From NCBI GenBank assembly GCA_016292145.1, contig JAEFBA010000005.1, positions 1-57,121 of the forward strand: a DNA stretch of 57,121 nt, written 5' to 3'. The notes beneath the pieces were generated by a model. The model saw nothing but the letters and a program-made list of their open reading frames with translations. It had not been told where the DNA came from and did no database searches. The DNA is from Saccharofermentans sp. Its GTDB lineage: Bacteria; Bacillota; Clostridia; Saccharofermentanales; Saccharofermentanaceae. Below, one piece after another: positions 16,886 through 26,482 of this stretch (positions are counted from its first letter, which is position 1; each line of letters starts with the position of its first letter). The position numbers and the translations under genes are program-made.

Positions 16886-17767
16886 ATGAATTACGGAATA
16901 TGTTCCAATAGTTCAAGAGATAAAGGCTATGAGACTGCGAAAAAGACAGCTGAGATCCTCAGCCGCCTTGGTGCTACACCTGTCTTTGAGATCGGTATGG
17001 ATGATGTATGCCCGAAGCTTAAGGAAGTGCCGGGTGTGCTTTTCGAAGACTTTACCGAGATAGACTTAAAGACAATAATCTCTATCGGCGGAGACGGTAC
17101 ATTCCTCTCAAAGGTAGCTAAATACAGGGACATCGATACTGAATTTATCGGCATCAATATGGGTTCTATTGGCTTCCTTAATGAGATCTTGAACGAAGAT
17201 CTTGAGAAGGACTTGGAGCAGCTCGTTTCCGGCGACTATAAGACCATAGACAGGACACAGCTTAAGTGCAGCGTTTATAACAAGAACGGCAAGCTTAAGG
17301 GATCTTCCGTCTGCCTTAATGACATCATAATCGTCAGAGGCGCAAAGCCCCATATCACGACGCTCGTTTTATCCATAGACGGACAGATCATCGAAAGATT
17401 CAGAGGCGACGGACTTGTTGTTTCCACGGCAACGGGCTCTTCGGCATATTCGCTTTCGGCAGGCGGCCCCATCCTCATGCCGGGCATGCAGGATATCATC
17501 GTTACGCCCATTTGCTCGCATACGCTCAACGGCTATACATATGTGGCTACTCCGGAAAGCGAGATCAAGATCACGTTGGAGTCTATTGAATCAGCTCCTT
17601 TGATCTGCCCCGACGGAAGGGATTTTGTTGATCTCGAGAGCTATGATTCCATCGAGATCAAAAGATATGACAAGGTCCTTAAGACTGTCTGCCTGAGGCC
17701 TGACAGCTTCTTTGCCAATGTCAGAAAGAAGATCGTACAGAGAGGTTACTTCTATGAAAACCGCTAA
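16886..17767 (+). CDS. nadK: NAD kinase
   Basis: 293 residues. It phosphorylates NAD to NADP in the cytoplasm. The diagnostic SIGGDGTFLSKVA lies at about 68-80, GINMGSIGFLNEI follows, and the C-terminal part has STATGSSAYSLSAGGPI and CPDGRDFV. ATG follows a GGGAGG ribosome site. The end overlaps argR by 14 bases; the nadK-argR-recN order is common in Clostridia. Confidence 0.95.
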   Translation: MNYGICSNSSRDKGYETAKKTAEILSRLGATPVFEIGMDDVCPKLKEVPGVLFEDFTEIDLKTIISIGGDGTFLSKVAKYRDIDTEFIGINMGSIGFLNEILNEDLEKDLEQLVSGDYKTIDRTQLKCSVYNKNGKLKGSSVCLNDIIIVRGAKPHITTLVLSIDGQIIERFRGDGLVVSTATGSSAYSLSAGGPILMPGMQDIIVTPICSHTLNGYTYVATPESEIKITLESIESAPLICPDGRDFVDLESYDSIEIKRYDKVLKTVCLRPDSFFANVRKKIVQRGYFYENR

Positions 17768-18218
17768 GAATTCAAGACAGGAAAAGATCTTATCGCTCAT
17801 CAGGGATAATGATATCTCAACACAGGAAGACCTGACCGCGAGAGTCAATCAGGAGGGGTTCGAAGCAACCCAGGCAACGATCTCCAGAGATATCAAGGAG
17901 CTTGGCATCATCAAGATCACGCTCCCCAACAGAGCGACTAAATACTGCGTTCTCGACAGAACGGGTGACACGGCTCCCGGAAGACTTCTTGCGGTATTCT
18001 CTAACAGCATCATATCGGTAAATCAGGCTATGAACATCATCATCATAAAGACCCTGCCCGGTATGGCGAGCGCAGCTGCATCAGCTCTTGATTCGATGCA
18101 TCTTGAAGACTGCGCGGGAACCATCGCAGGTGATGATACGATCTTTGCCGCATGCCCCGGAATCGAAGAGGCTAAGGCATTCCTTACAACTATCTCAGAC
18201 ATGATGGAAAAAGGCTGA
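17754..18218 (+). CDS. argR: Arginine repressor
   Basis: 154 residues. ATG 17754 is chosen with AGAGAGG at 17739-17745; the longer reading lies inside nadK. The N-terminal winged helix (ATQATISRDIKELGIIK) binds ARG boxes, and the C-terminal hexamerisation domain has the arginine-binding GTIAGDDTIFAAC. With arginine it represses arginine synthesis and can activate catabolism. An arginine decarboxylase candidate is in this window at 45661, so its leader would be worth checking for ARG boxes. Confidence 0.94.
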   Translation: MKTAKNSRQEKILSLIRDNDISTQEDLTARVNQEGFEATQATISRDIKELGIIKITLPNRATKYCVLDRTGDTAPGRLLAVFSNSIISVNQAMNIIIIKTLPGMASAAASALDSMHLEDCAGTIAGDDTIFAACPGIEEAKAFLTTISDMMEKG

Positions 18219-18224
18219 TATTAA

Positions 18225-19919
18225 ATGCTTGTAAGACTTGAGATCAGAGATTTTGCAGTCATAAGCAATATTGTTTTCGAGCCCGGAAAAGGACTCAATG
18301 TCATAAGCGGTGAGACCGGCGCCGGAAAGAGCCTTATCGTTGATGCGATCGGCCTTATCATGGGCGCTAAGGCATCCAGGAACCTTATAAGGACAGGAAG
18401 CCCTTCGGCGTTTGCCGAAGCTGTTTTCGACTGCTCTGATCTTAACGATGAAGGATTTAAAAAACTTCTGGAAGATAACGGAATAGAAGATGACGACGGA
18501 ATGCTCATCATCAGCAGGACCGTCTATGACAGCGGCAAGTCCGTTGCAAGAGTCAACGGAACCGGCGTTACGAATGCCGTGCTAAAGGATATTTCCGCCA
18601 TGCTCGTCGATATACACGGCCAGCACGATACGCAGGCTATCTTCGACGAATCGACACATGTAAAGCTCCTAGACCGTTTTGCAGGTGAGAAGTGCGTAAA
18701 GCTCCACAAAGACTACATTAAGAGCCTTCAGGAATTTAAGGATCTTGTCATAAGGATCAAGGAGATATCTTCTTCTCCGGATTATCTGGAGCGCCGCAGG
18801 GATTATCTTGAGTTCGCCGTAAACGAGATCGAGTCAGCCGCTTTCAAGGACGGCGAGGAGGAAGAGCTTCACGACACGAAGAAGAAGCTGTCTCAGAATG
18901 AGATCCTCTTCGAGAGCCTTAAGAATGCGGGCGATCTTCTTAATGTTGAGAATAATTACTTAAGCCCGGTCCAGTCGGTAAATCAGGCGAGCCGTGAACT
19001 TCTGAAGGCATCCCAGAACGATGAGTCCTTAAAGGACATTGCAGAAAGAGCGCAGGCACTTGCCTTAGATCTTGACGCTCTGGCATCTGATGTCGATAAA
19101 GTCTTATCTGACCGCAATTACGATGAAGGCTTGAAGGAGCGCACCGAGCAGCGCATCGGCCTGCTTTACGAACTTAAGGCCAAGTATGGCGCTACCATTG
19201 CTGACATCAATAAGTTCGCAGCTGATTCCAAGGTTGAACTTGACGCGATCGAGAAGAACAAGGATATCCTGCAGGAGCTTAAGAAACAGCGCACCGTCAA
19301 GGAGAAGGAACTCTTAGACCTTGCAGAGAAGCTCTCGTCCGTGCGTAAAGATTATGCTAAGAAGCTTGAAAAGGCCATCACCAAGGAACTTTCCGACCTC
19401 GAGATGCCTGATGCGATATTTGAAGTAAGCTTCATAAGAAGAGAGAAGGCCAAGTTCTTCTCAATGTCCGGCATAGATGACATATCATTCCGCTTCAGCG
19501 CGAATCCGGGCCAGCAGGTAAGGCCTCTGTCTGCGATAGTTTCAGGCGGTGAGGCTTCAAGGATCATGCTCGCCGTAAAGAACGTATTGAGCAGGGTGGA
19601 TCTAATACCGACACTTATCTTTGATGAGATCGATACAGGTGTATCAGGCAAGGCATCTCTTGCCATCGCCAACAAACTTAAGGCGATCGCATCAGACCAC
19701 CAGGTCCTCTGCGTTACCCATACGGCACAGATCGCTGCTGCTTCCGACAGAGGCTTCGTTCTTACGAAGAAAGTCGCCGGCGGCAACACCGAGACTGTCT
19801 GCACTGTTCTTGAAGGCGCAGTCAAGACAAACGAAGTATCGAGACTTCTTTCCGGCAGTGATTCAGAATCTTCGTTGAGGCTTGCAGAAGATCTCATCAA
19901 ATCTTTTACTGAACTTTAA
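18225..19919 (+). CDS. recN: DNA repair protein RecN
   Basis: 564 residues, standard length. RecN is an SMC-like ATPase acting in double-strand break repair. Walker A GETGAGKS is near residue 28, long coiled-coil arms lie about 155-370, the ABC-type signature is IVSGGEASRIMLAVK, and Walker B is TLIFDEIDTGVSG. The extreme N-terminus MLVRLEIRDFAVI is the family start. Six bases separate it from argR. No strong terminator is visible after it. Confidence 0.95.
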   Translation: MLVRLEIRDFAVISNIVFEPGKGLNVISGETGAGKSLIVDAIGLIMGAKASRNLIRTGSPSAFAEAVFDCSDLNDEGFKKLLEDNGIEDDDGMLIISRTVYDSGKSVARVNGTGVTNAVLKDISAMLVDIHGQHDTQAIFDESTHVKLLDRFAGEKCVKLHKDYIKSLQEFKDLVIRIKEISSSPDYLERRRDYLEFAVNEIESAAFKDGEEEELHDTKKKLSQNEILFESLKNAGDLLNVENNYLSPVQSVNQASRELLKASQNDESLKDIAERAQALALDLDALASDVDKVLSDRNYDEGLKERTEQRIGLLYELKAKYGATIADINKFAADSKVELDAIEKNKDILQELKKQRTVKEKELLDLAEKLSSVRKDYAKKLEKAITKELSDLEMPDAIFEVSFIRREKAKFFSMSGIDDISFRFSANPGQQVRPLSAIVSGGEASRIMLAVKNVLSRVDLIPTLIFDEIDTGVSGKASLAIANKLKAIASDHQVLCVTHTAQIAAASDRGFVLTKKVAGGNTETVCTVLEGAVKTNEVSRLLSGSDSESSLRLAEDLIKSFTEL

Positions 19920-20019
19920 GCTTTTTTGGATAGTTTCCATTAAAAGATTTCCGCTGACTGATTAAATATGTATATGTTAGATATATTGCATATATGTCAG
20001 ATTTATGCGTAAAATTATC

Positions 20020-20048
20020 TTGACATCTTTTGTTTTCTACAAGATATT
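20020..20048 (+). promoter_or_regulatory. Promoter for lipoprotein 20123
   Basis: Perfect -35 TTGACA (20020-20025), 17 bases, -10 GATATT (20043-20048). An AT-rich stretch with several ATAT repeats lies upstream (19970-20000). Confidence 0.6.
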
Positions 20049-20122
20049 TGACTGAATGAAAAAAGGGGGTCAGTCTTGCAGGGAAAAAGGTTATCTAATC
20101 TATATTGGAAAGGGATCAGAAA

Positions 20123-21475
20123 ATGAAAAGAATGAAGAAAGCGGTTGCTCTGGTGTTGAGCGGGGTCATGCTGACATCGCTTGTCCTTTGCGCATGCCAA
20201 AAGGCAGATGAAAGCGAAGGAAAAGAAACGGGAAATGGTGCAGATTCGGAATCTGTTACAGAAGAGTTATGGACACCACCTGCAAAGCTAAATGAAGACA
20301 ACATCAAGAAGGCACAGGAGTATTGCTCTTCTGTTGATCCGGAGGGACATGAAGGGATTTCTGTCTATCTTGACGGAATCAGAGGAGATGGCTCCACACT
20401 TATTGATGACAGGCTTATTTTTTTCAGTTACCAGTCAAACGATAGCGATTCTTTCGGTATCAATGTAATGAGGGATACCGGTGAAGTAAGTCTTTCTATC
20501 TATACGATGTATGGTGATACGGGTTATGCGGTAAATCTGGATTTTTCTCTTGGAGAATTTGAAAAGACTTTTGATAAGGTCTGCGAAGATCCCGAGTCTG
20601 TAGGGCCATATAATTATGATGCTCTTGATTCACATAAAGAAGATATCAAGAAAGACTTTGCGATCATCTTTGCAAGAATTGTTGCATTTTCAGATGTTGC
20701 TTTTCCTGAGCTGGGAATCGGCTTAAAGGATCTCGGCGTGGATATGGGTGATAAATACAGGAATATCGATCCCAAGCAGTTAACCAGCAAGGAAGTCGAA
20801 GTAACTAATGAGCATAAGTTCGAAAACGGTTTCTGTACTGACTGCGGTATGGCTTGGACAGAATATTATTATGATGTTGTCGGAAAGTTCATGAAAACTG
20901 ATTTCGGCAATGGTCAGCATACTACAACGGGTCAGGATTCTTATTCGATGCTGTCCAGTAGTGATCAGGTACAGTATTCCGCGGATAATGACAGCCGGGC
21001 AAGCATGTATTATCACCATATTGATATCGATAACGATAATTATATTACAAAGAGTGATTGGTGTTATGTCTCAGTGTCCAACCGCAAATCCGGAATAGAT
21101 ATTGCCGTCCAGTATCATTATGAGCTTGAGAAACGCTCTGATGGTGGCAAATCTTATGAGTATTACTTAGGCTTTGGCGCTAAACCGGGTGAATTAGATA
21201 AGGTTTTTGAATCGAAAGAGGCATTTAAGGATTGCGTTGATATTAATCTGTCTATTACTTCCAGAGAACACGACAACGATATTGACGATGCATGGGGAAC
21301 AATGAAGGAAGAGGACATCCGCGCTATGATGGAAGCGGACGGCTTTGCGTATTTGTCGAAGGATGATATCATCGACAGATTCTGGGATCTTCGTTCGACC
21401 TTCTTTACGAGTCTCGACAACGGTATGGTCTGGATGAAGACATCTCTTAAGGATTTCGGATTTAACTGGAAGTAA
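20123..21475 (+). CDS. Lipoprotein of unknown function
   Basis: 450 residues from ATG 20123, with GGAAAGGG 8 bases upstream. The lipobox LCAC places the lipidated Cys at 25, followed by an acidic Ser/Glu linker. I do not recognise the family. The body is acidic and rich in Asp and Tyr. Near the middle is HKFENGFCTDCGMAWTEYYY, a CxxC pair seen in many clostridial lipoproteins. A second similar block follows around residues 260-370. It has its own promoter and a hairpin downstream, so it is probably a single-gene unit. No ligand can be inferred. Confidence 0.7.
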   Translation: MKRMKKAVALVLSGVMLTSLVLCACQKADESEGKETGNGADSESVTEELWTPPAKLNEDNIKKAQEYCSSVDPEGHEGISVYLDGIRGDGSTLIDDRLIFFSYQSNDSDSFGINVMRDTGEVSLSIYTMYGDTGYAVNLDFSLGEFEKTFDKVCEDPESVGPYNYDALDSHKEDIKKDFAIIFARIVAFSDVAFPELGIGLKDLGVDMGDKYRNIDPKQLTSKEVEVTNEHKFENGFCTDCGMAWTEYYYDVVGKFMKTDFGNGQHTTTGQDSYSMLSSSDQVQYSADNDSRASMYYHHIDIDNDNYITKSDWCYVSVSNRKSGIDIAVQYHYELEKRSDGGKSYEYYLGFGAKPGELDKVFESKEAFKDCVDINLSITSREHDNDIDDAWGTMKEEDIRAMMEADGFAYLSKDDIIDRFWDLRSTFFTSLDNGMVWMKTSLKDFGFNWK

Positions 21476-21510
21476 CGGGAACCGACTAAAAGGTTGTAAT
21501 CGTTAATAAA

Positions 21511-21544
21511 AATCCCCCTCAAGTGATTGGTTTTGAGGGGGATT
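21511..21544. terminator. Strong hairpin after lipoprotein 20123, T run on the reverse strand only
   Basis: AATCCCCCTCAA (21511-21522) pairs exactly with TTGAGGGGGATT (21533-21544). There is no T run after it on the forward strand. On the reverse strand it is followed by TTTTTATTAA, so its best terminator orientation is leftward. Confidence 0.6.
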
Positions 21545-21654
21545 AATAATGCCTTATTATTCGCTTGTTTTTTTTCAGACTTAAGTTTATAAATGTTTTA
21601 GATATTTTTGATATCTGCTCTTATCTGACAATAAATTCTGAAGGATATATATTA

Positions 21655-22428
21655 GTGGGAAAAGTATTCAATAAGGTTGTTTTACTTATTGTAGCGGTAA
21701 CGATCGGGATCATGTTCATTCGATTACTTACGGTCATCATTCCGCAGAAGCAGACTTCGATCGATCCTTCGGCAGGCATTTCCTATCTCAATGAACGCGA
21801 GACCGCGATATATACCGAGGCATCGCCGACACCTGAGCCGACTCAGGCGGCAGCTCCTGCAGAGACAGGTTTTTATGAGATAAAGGACAATAACTATAAG
21901 GCAGCATTCAAAGACATCTATATCTGCGGCGACAGCCTTATGCGTGCTATCTCTGAATACGATATCCTGGACTACAATCATGTAACTGCGGATGTCGGTG
22001 TTAATTCGAGCCACATTGACGCTAATCTTCCTTATATCGTCGCGTTAAAGCCGAAAGTCCTCGTGCTTCATTACGGTTCCAATACGATCGGCTCGAAAGA
22101 TGCTGCCGACAAATTCATTGATGACTATAAAGCCAGCATCCTGAAGCTCAAAGAGCAGCTGCCCGATACCGTTATCTTTGTTGACGGCATCTTCCCGGTA
22201 AAGTCCGGTGTTGCAGCCAAGCAGAAGAAATTCCAGAACATCAGCTATTACAACGAGAGACTTGCCGGCATGTGCTCTGATCTCGGAATACATTTCCTTG
22301 ACTATACGATCCTTTTCAATGACTTCGAGGAGAACTATTACGATGCTGACGGCATCCATCCTCTGAAGAAATTCTATACGGACCAGTACCTCCCATATGT
22401 ATATACGGAGGTCATGAAAAATACATGA
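21655..22428 (+). CDS. Membrane-anchored SGNH hydrolase
   Basis: 257 residues from GTG 21655, chosen because GAAGGA lies upstream and the protein then opens with a short basic segment and one signal-anchor helix (about 6-26). A Pro/Thr linker (TEASPTPEPTQAAAP) leads to the SGNH fold: block I YICGDSLM with the catalytic Ser, block III LHYGSNTIG, and block V DADGIHP with Asp and His. Such proteins next to MBOAT genes add or remove acetyl groups on wall or exopolysaccharide outside the cell. The stop overlaps the next start (ATGA), so it leads a four-gene operon. Confidence 0.8.
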   Translation: MGKVFNKVVLLIVAVTIGIMFIRLLTVIIPQKQTSIDPSAGISYLNERETAIYTEASPTPEPTQAAAPAETGFYEIKDNNYKAAFKDIYICGDSLMRAISEYDILDYNHVTADVGVNSSHIDANLPYIVALKPKVLVLHYGSNTIGSKDAADKFIDDYKASILKLKEQLPDTVIFVDGIFPVKSGVAAKQKKFQNISYYNERLAGMCSDLGIHFLDYTILFNDFEENYYDADGIHPLKKFYTDQYLPYVYTEVMKNT

Positions 22429-22904
22429 AGTACAAGAATTACCTGATATATGAAGTCCTTTGCGTGATCGCGCTGTTCTTCTTCATAGTATGGATCTGCG
22501 CAACGCACAGCGGCGGCACGGAAAAGAGTGTGGATGAAGTTGCCGCGCCTGTCATAAATGTCATGACTCAGGATCAGATGGCAAGAAAATCCAACGCCGA
22601 TGCCGGCAAGGCCTTCGGCATAGACATCGATAAGACAGAGGGCATTGTCTATTACGCTAACGATAACGTAATGGATGTTACGGAGATGCTCATAGTAAAG
22701 CTCAATGATTCCGGTGATACAGGTGAGTTCAAAGAGGCAATCCAAAACAGGGTTACCGACCGCAAGAATCTTTATAAGAACTATGCTCCCGAGCAATACG
22801 CTCTTTTGGAAGATTCGGTTATCAAGATCAACGGCAACATCGTTTTCTACTGCACGGCCGTCAATTCAGACGCGCTGTACGAGGCATATAAAAAGGCATT
22901 GTAA
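22425..22904 (+). CDS. DUF4358 membrane-anchored protein
   Basis: 159 residues with an N-terminal membrane helix (about 7-26) and a small extracytoplasmic domain. The pattern FGIDIDKTEGIVYYANDNVMDVTEMLIVKL and the C-terminal part fit DUF4358, a clostridial family of unknown function commonly found beside MBOAT and DHHW genes. ATGA overlap with the SGNH gene suggests coupled translation and a shared complex. Confidence 0.75.
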   Translation: MKYKNYLIYEVLCVIALFFFIVWICATHSGGTEKSVDEVAAPVINVMTQDQMARKSNADAGKAFGIDIDKTEGIVYYANDNVMDVTEMLIVKLNDSGDTGEFKEAIQNRVTDRKNLYKNYAPEQYALLEDSVIKINGNIVFYCTAVNSDALYEAYKKAL

Positions 22905-22919
22905 GGGTAAGGATAAGAA

Positions 22920-24338
22920 ATGGTATTCAGTTCAGCTACATTTTTAATAGTCTTCCTGCCCCTGACGATGGCACTGTATTATCTGCTCGGCGTAAAGATA
23001 ACGAAGAGCATGGCAGTCAAGAATCTCATATTACTCGTCGCAAGCCTTATATTCTATGCCTGGGGTGAACCTGTATATATCATCCTGATGCTCCTCAGCA
23101 TATTCTTCAACTTCATTGTCGGCAAGGATATAGAGCAGGCACAGAAGAGGAAGAATAAGAAGAAAGCAAAGTCACTCTTTATCTTTGCCATCATCTTCAA
23201 CATCGGCGTTCTGGGGTTCTTTAAGTACGCGAATCTGTTCATCAGCACATTTGCCGGCATTACGGGATTGGGCTTAAGGCCTCTTAATCTCCCGCTTCCT
23301 GTAGGTATTTCCTTTTATACGTTCCAGATCATGTCCTACATAATCGATCTGTATAACGGGAATATCAAAGCGCAGAAGAAGCTCTTTGTTTTCGCTCTCT
23401 ACGTATCATTATTCCCGCAGCTTATAGCCGGCCCTATCGTTAAATACAAGGATATAGAAGACCAGCTCATGAACCGTAAGGAGAACTGGGGCTCTTATTC
23501 GAAGGGTATGAACAGGTTCATAATTGGCCTTTCCAAAAAGCTCATCCTCGCTAACACTTTGGGCAGCATATATGCATCTGTCCAGGCAGCGGGGACGGAT
23601 AACATGAGCGTGTTGACTGCCTGGATCGGCATTATCTGCTATACGCTCCAGATCTATTTCGACTTCTCGGGCTATTCCGATATGGCTATTGGCCTCGGAG
23701 GCGTATTCGGCTTCGAATTCTGTGAGAACTTCAATTATCCTTACATTGCCGTGTCGATCACCGATTTCTGGAGAAGATGGCACATGTCACTGTCTTCCTG
23801 GTTCAGGGATTACGTCTATATCCCTTTGGGCGGCAACAGGTGCAAGGTACCGAGGGTAATCTTCAACCTCATGGTCGTATGGCTCCTGACAGGATTCTGG
23901 CACGGCGCCGCATGGAACTTCGTGCTCTGGGGCATCTACTACGGAATACTCCTCATATTGGAGAAATATATCCTTGATAATCTTGTTAAGAGGATACCGA
24001 AGATCCTTAGATGGCTCGTTACCATGATCTGCGTGATGGTAGGGTGGGTCCTTTTCTCTGCACCGTCCATAGGTGAAGCATTCAGGTATATCGGCGTAAT
24101 GTTCGGAAGAGCTTCTGCATTTGCGGATTCCACGGGATCATTCCTGCTTACAACGAACTTCGCATTGCTCCTCATAGGCTTTGCATGCGCACTTCCCGCA
24201 TATTCGTTCCTTATAGGCTTATTGAGCCCGAAGAAGCGAAGCAGGGTGATACTGGCATTAACACCGCTTTTGTTCGTTCTCTGCATTGTCTTCATGATCA
24301 GTGAGACATATAACCCATTCTTGTATTTCAGGTTCTGA
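22920..24338 (+). CDS. MBOAT O-acyltransferase (AlgI/DltB-like)
   Basis: 472 residues, polytopic with about ten helices. It should move acetyl groups across the membrane for transfer to a polysaccharide. Hallmarks: TDFWRRWHMSLSSWFRDYVY, then PLGGNRCK, and the catalytic histidine in GFWHGAAWNFVLWG near residue 328. AlgI-type proteins work with extracytoplasmic partners of the AlgX/AlgJ/DltD kind, matched by the DHHW gene just downstream. AAGGATAAG serves as ribosome site. Confidence 0.92.
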   Translation: MVFSSATFLIVFLPLTMALYYLLGVKITKSMAVKNLILLVASLIFYAWGEPVYIILMLLSIFFNFIVGKDIEQAQKRKNKKKAKSLFIFAIIFNIGVLGFFKYANLFISTFAGITGLGLRPLNLPLPVGISFYTFQIMSYIIDLYNGNIKAQKKLFVFALYVSLFPQLIAGPIVKYKDIEDQLMNRKENWGSYSKGMNRFIIGLSKKLILANTLGSIYASVQAAGTDNMSVLTAWIGIICYTLQIYFDFSGYSDMAIGLGGVFGFEFCENFNYPYIAVSITDFWRRWHMSLSSWFRDYVYIPLGGNRCKVPRVIFNLMVVWLLTGFWHGAAWNFVLWGIYYGILLILEKYILDNLVKRIPKILRWLVTMICVMVGWVLFSAPSIGEAFRYIGVMFGRASAFADSTGSFLLTTNFALLLIGFACALPAYSFLIGLLSPKKRSRVILALTPLLFVLCIVFMISETYNPFLYFRF

Positions 24339-24342
24339 CGGT

Positions 24343-25527
24343 ATGGAAAAGAAAAAGGTAAACAATAAGAATATCAAGAGCAGAAAGAAGTCCCCTAAGA
24401 AGGATTACTTTGTGTATGAATGCTTATCTGCGCTTATCGTAACCGTGATCCTCTTTGCCGTAAGCTTTCTGTCGCTTATAGGAAAGGACAGGGAATACAG
24501 TGAGAATGAGAACCGCTATCTTACGACAAAGCCTCAGTTCAGCTGGTCATCTCTCATGGACGGAAAGTTCATGGACGATGCTGAGGCATATCTTTCTGAC
24601 CAGTTCCTCTTAAGGGACAAGCTCGTAAGCTTAAGGACGAACATCGATGTTTTCTTCGGTAAGAGGGATATCAATGATGTATACATAGGCAAGAAGCATT
24701 TCCTTTTCGAGAAACCGGCAGAATTAAACGAAGCAAGGCTGAAGAAGACAACGGATGCTATGAATAACCTTAGGGCAAATAATCAGCGCATCAATACATA
24801 TATAGCGATCGCGCCCAATTCAACTGAGATCGTAAAGGACTATCTGCCTTCCAATGCGCCGGTTACGAACCAGACTGAGCAGATCAATAAGATATACCAG
24901 AGCTTAAGCGGCTATACTCCGATCGATCTTTGCGGCCCTCTCAAGAAGGCTCAGGATCCTCAGGAGCTCTATTACAAGACAGACCATCACTGGACTTCAA
25001 AGGCCGTAGACATTGCTTATGCAGAGATAGCAAGGGGAATGGGCCTTGATCCTGCTGCTTATCAATATCAGAATCTGCCTGTAACCGGAAGCTTCCAGGG
25101 AACGCTCTCATCTTCAGCAGGCATATTCAGTGCCAAAGACACTATCAGCATTCCCACGAGCCCCTCTGACGTCATGTACCGCGTGACCTATGTTGAAGAA
25201 GAGAGGGTAACGACATCTGTCTTCGATCAGCAGAAGCTCAACACCAAGAGCAAATATGAGGTGTTCTTCGGAGGGAACTATCCGGAGGTCGTAATCGAGA
25301 GCAGTGCTCCCAATGAAAAGGTATTGATGGTAGTGAAGGATTCCTATGCCAACAGCCTTATACCGCTGCTCATTCCGCATTATAAGAAGATAATCGTAAT
25401 CGACCCCAGATACTATAACGGCAATATCCAGGACATTATCGACACTGAGAGCGTGACTGACATGCTCTGGCTTTATAACGCGAACACTTTCTTAAACGAC
25501 ACTTCCATCGCAGGAAAGTTCTCCTGA
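24343..25527 (+). CDS. DHHW-family (AlgX/AlgJ/DltD-like) protein
   Basis: 394 residues. ATG 24343 follows the MBOAT stop by 4 bases; a longer reading overlaps that gene. A lysine-rich cytoplasmic N-terminus and one signal-anchor helix (about 27-50) lead to an SGNH-related domain. The defining motif is YYKTDHHWTSKAV and a later VKDSYANS resembles the nucleophile block of AlgJ-like enzymes. It likely completes acetyl transfer at the outer face. The stop is 2 bases from the stop of the opposing gene. Confidence 0.85.
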   Translation: MEKKKVNNKNIKSRKKSPKKDYFVYECLSALIVTVILFAVSFLSLIGKDREYSENENRYLTTKPQFSWSSLMDGKFMDDAEAYLSDQFLLRDKLVSLRTNIDVFFGKRDINDVYIGKKHFLFEKPAELNEARLKKTTDAMNNLRANNQRINTYIAIAPNSTEIVKDYLPSNAPVTNQTEQINKIYQSLSGYTPIDLCGPLKKAQDPQELYYKTDHHWTSKAVDIAYAEIARGMGLDPAAYQYQNLPVTGSFQGTLSSSAGIFSAKDTISIPTSPSDVMYRVTYVEEERVTTSVFDQQKLNTKSKYEVFFGGNYPEVVIESSAPNEKVLMVVKDSYANSLIPLLIPHYKKIIVIDPRYYNGNIQDIIDTESVTDMLWLYNANTFLNDTSIAGKFS

Positions 25528-25529
25528 TC

Positions 25530-26429
25530 TTAACTTATCTCATCAACCAGGGCTTGCATGTCTGAAGGGAGAGGTGCTTCGAACACCTTTATATTCCCGT
25601 TGTCGAAAGGATCCTTATATTCGATCTTATATGCGTGAAGTGCGACTCTTCCGACCTTGCCGTCGAAAACAAGCGCCTGCTGCCTCAAACCTTCGTTCGG
25701 ATTGTCATCTGAAAGAGGGCCGTAGAGACCGTCACTTAAGAGCGGGTGGCCTACATGGCAGCAATGGGTCCTTATCTGGTGGCACCTTCCGGTCTCAAGC
25801 TCGAATCCGACAAGTGAGATGTCAGCGGATTCAAAGTAGGAAAGGGTCTTGTAGTGGGTAACGGAAGGTTTGCCGTCTTCTGTGCAGTCCCTGATCATGA
25901 CTGAATTGGGGCGCCTTGCGATAGGGAAGTCCAAAGTTCCTTCCGAAGGCTCGAACCTGCCGTAACAAAGGGCTTTGTAGCTTTTCCTGATATCGGCATT
26001 GGCGAGCATGTTATGGGCATAACCGTCCTTGGCGACTATAAGAAGGCCTGAAGTCTCCCTGTCTAAGCGCATGACGGGATGCAGCTTGTTGTCAGAAAGG
26101 CTGGTCAGGAGGGAATCCTCAAGATGCCCGTGGGAAGGGTGGGTGACCATGCCTGCGGGTTTGTTAACAACGGCATAGTGCTCATTCTCGTAAACTATGC
26201 CGACATTGGGCGGGGGAGTGAGCTTTCCTGAGTTATCCTCGTATTCGAAAAAGAGCCGGTCGCCGGTCTTAACAAGATCCTTGACTCTGGCGTGGACACC
26301 GTTTAATTCTACCGTTCCATACAGCTTTACGCGCTTTACCCATGTGGTGCTCATCTTGAACTCGCGCCTCATGATCTGCTGTATTTCCAGGCCGTTATAT
26401 TCACTTTGAACAAAATAATCTATTCGCAT
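25530..26429 (-). CDS. RluA-family pseudouridine synthase
   Basis: 299 residues. An N-terminal S4-like RNA-binding region (about 13-65) precedes the catalytic domain with VMRLDRETSGLLIV, where Asp is the catalytic residue. Also visible are YAVVNKPAGMVTHPS and LETGRCHQIRTHC. It isomerises uridines in rRNA or tRNA; the precise site cannot be assigned. A second RluA-type enzyme lies at 29662. There is no clear Shine-Dalgarno before this start. It converges on the DHHW gene with only 2 bases between stops. Confidence 0.88.
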   Translation of the reverse strand: MRIDYFVQSEYNGLEIQQIMRREFKMSTTWVKRVKLYGTVELNGVHARVKDLVKTGDRLFFEYEDNSGKLTPPPNVGIVYENEHYAVVNKPAGMVTHPSHGHLEDSLLTSLSDNKLHPVMRLDRETSGLLIVAKDGYAHNMLANADIRKSYKALCYGRFEPSEGTLDFPIARRPNSVMIRDCTEDGKPSVTHYKTLSYFESADISLVGFELETGRCHQIRTHCCHVGHPLLSDGLYGPLSDDNPNEGLRQQALVFDGKVGRVALHAYKIEYKDPFDNGNIKVFEAPLPSDMQALVDEIS

Positions 26430-26449
26430 TGTTACATTCTAACAAATTA

Positions 26450-26478
26450 TTGACAGATAGGGCATTTATTTCTACAAT
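26450..26478 (+). promoter_or_regulatory. Promoter for RNase Y
   Basis: Consensus TTGACA (26450-26455), 17 bases, TACAAT (26473-26478). One of the best promoter matches in the window. Predicted start near 26485, inside the following hairpin. Confidence 0.75.
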
Positions 26479-26482
26479 ATTC

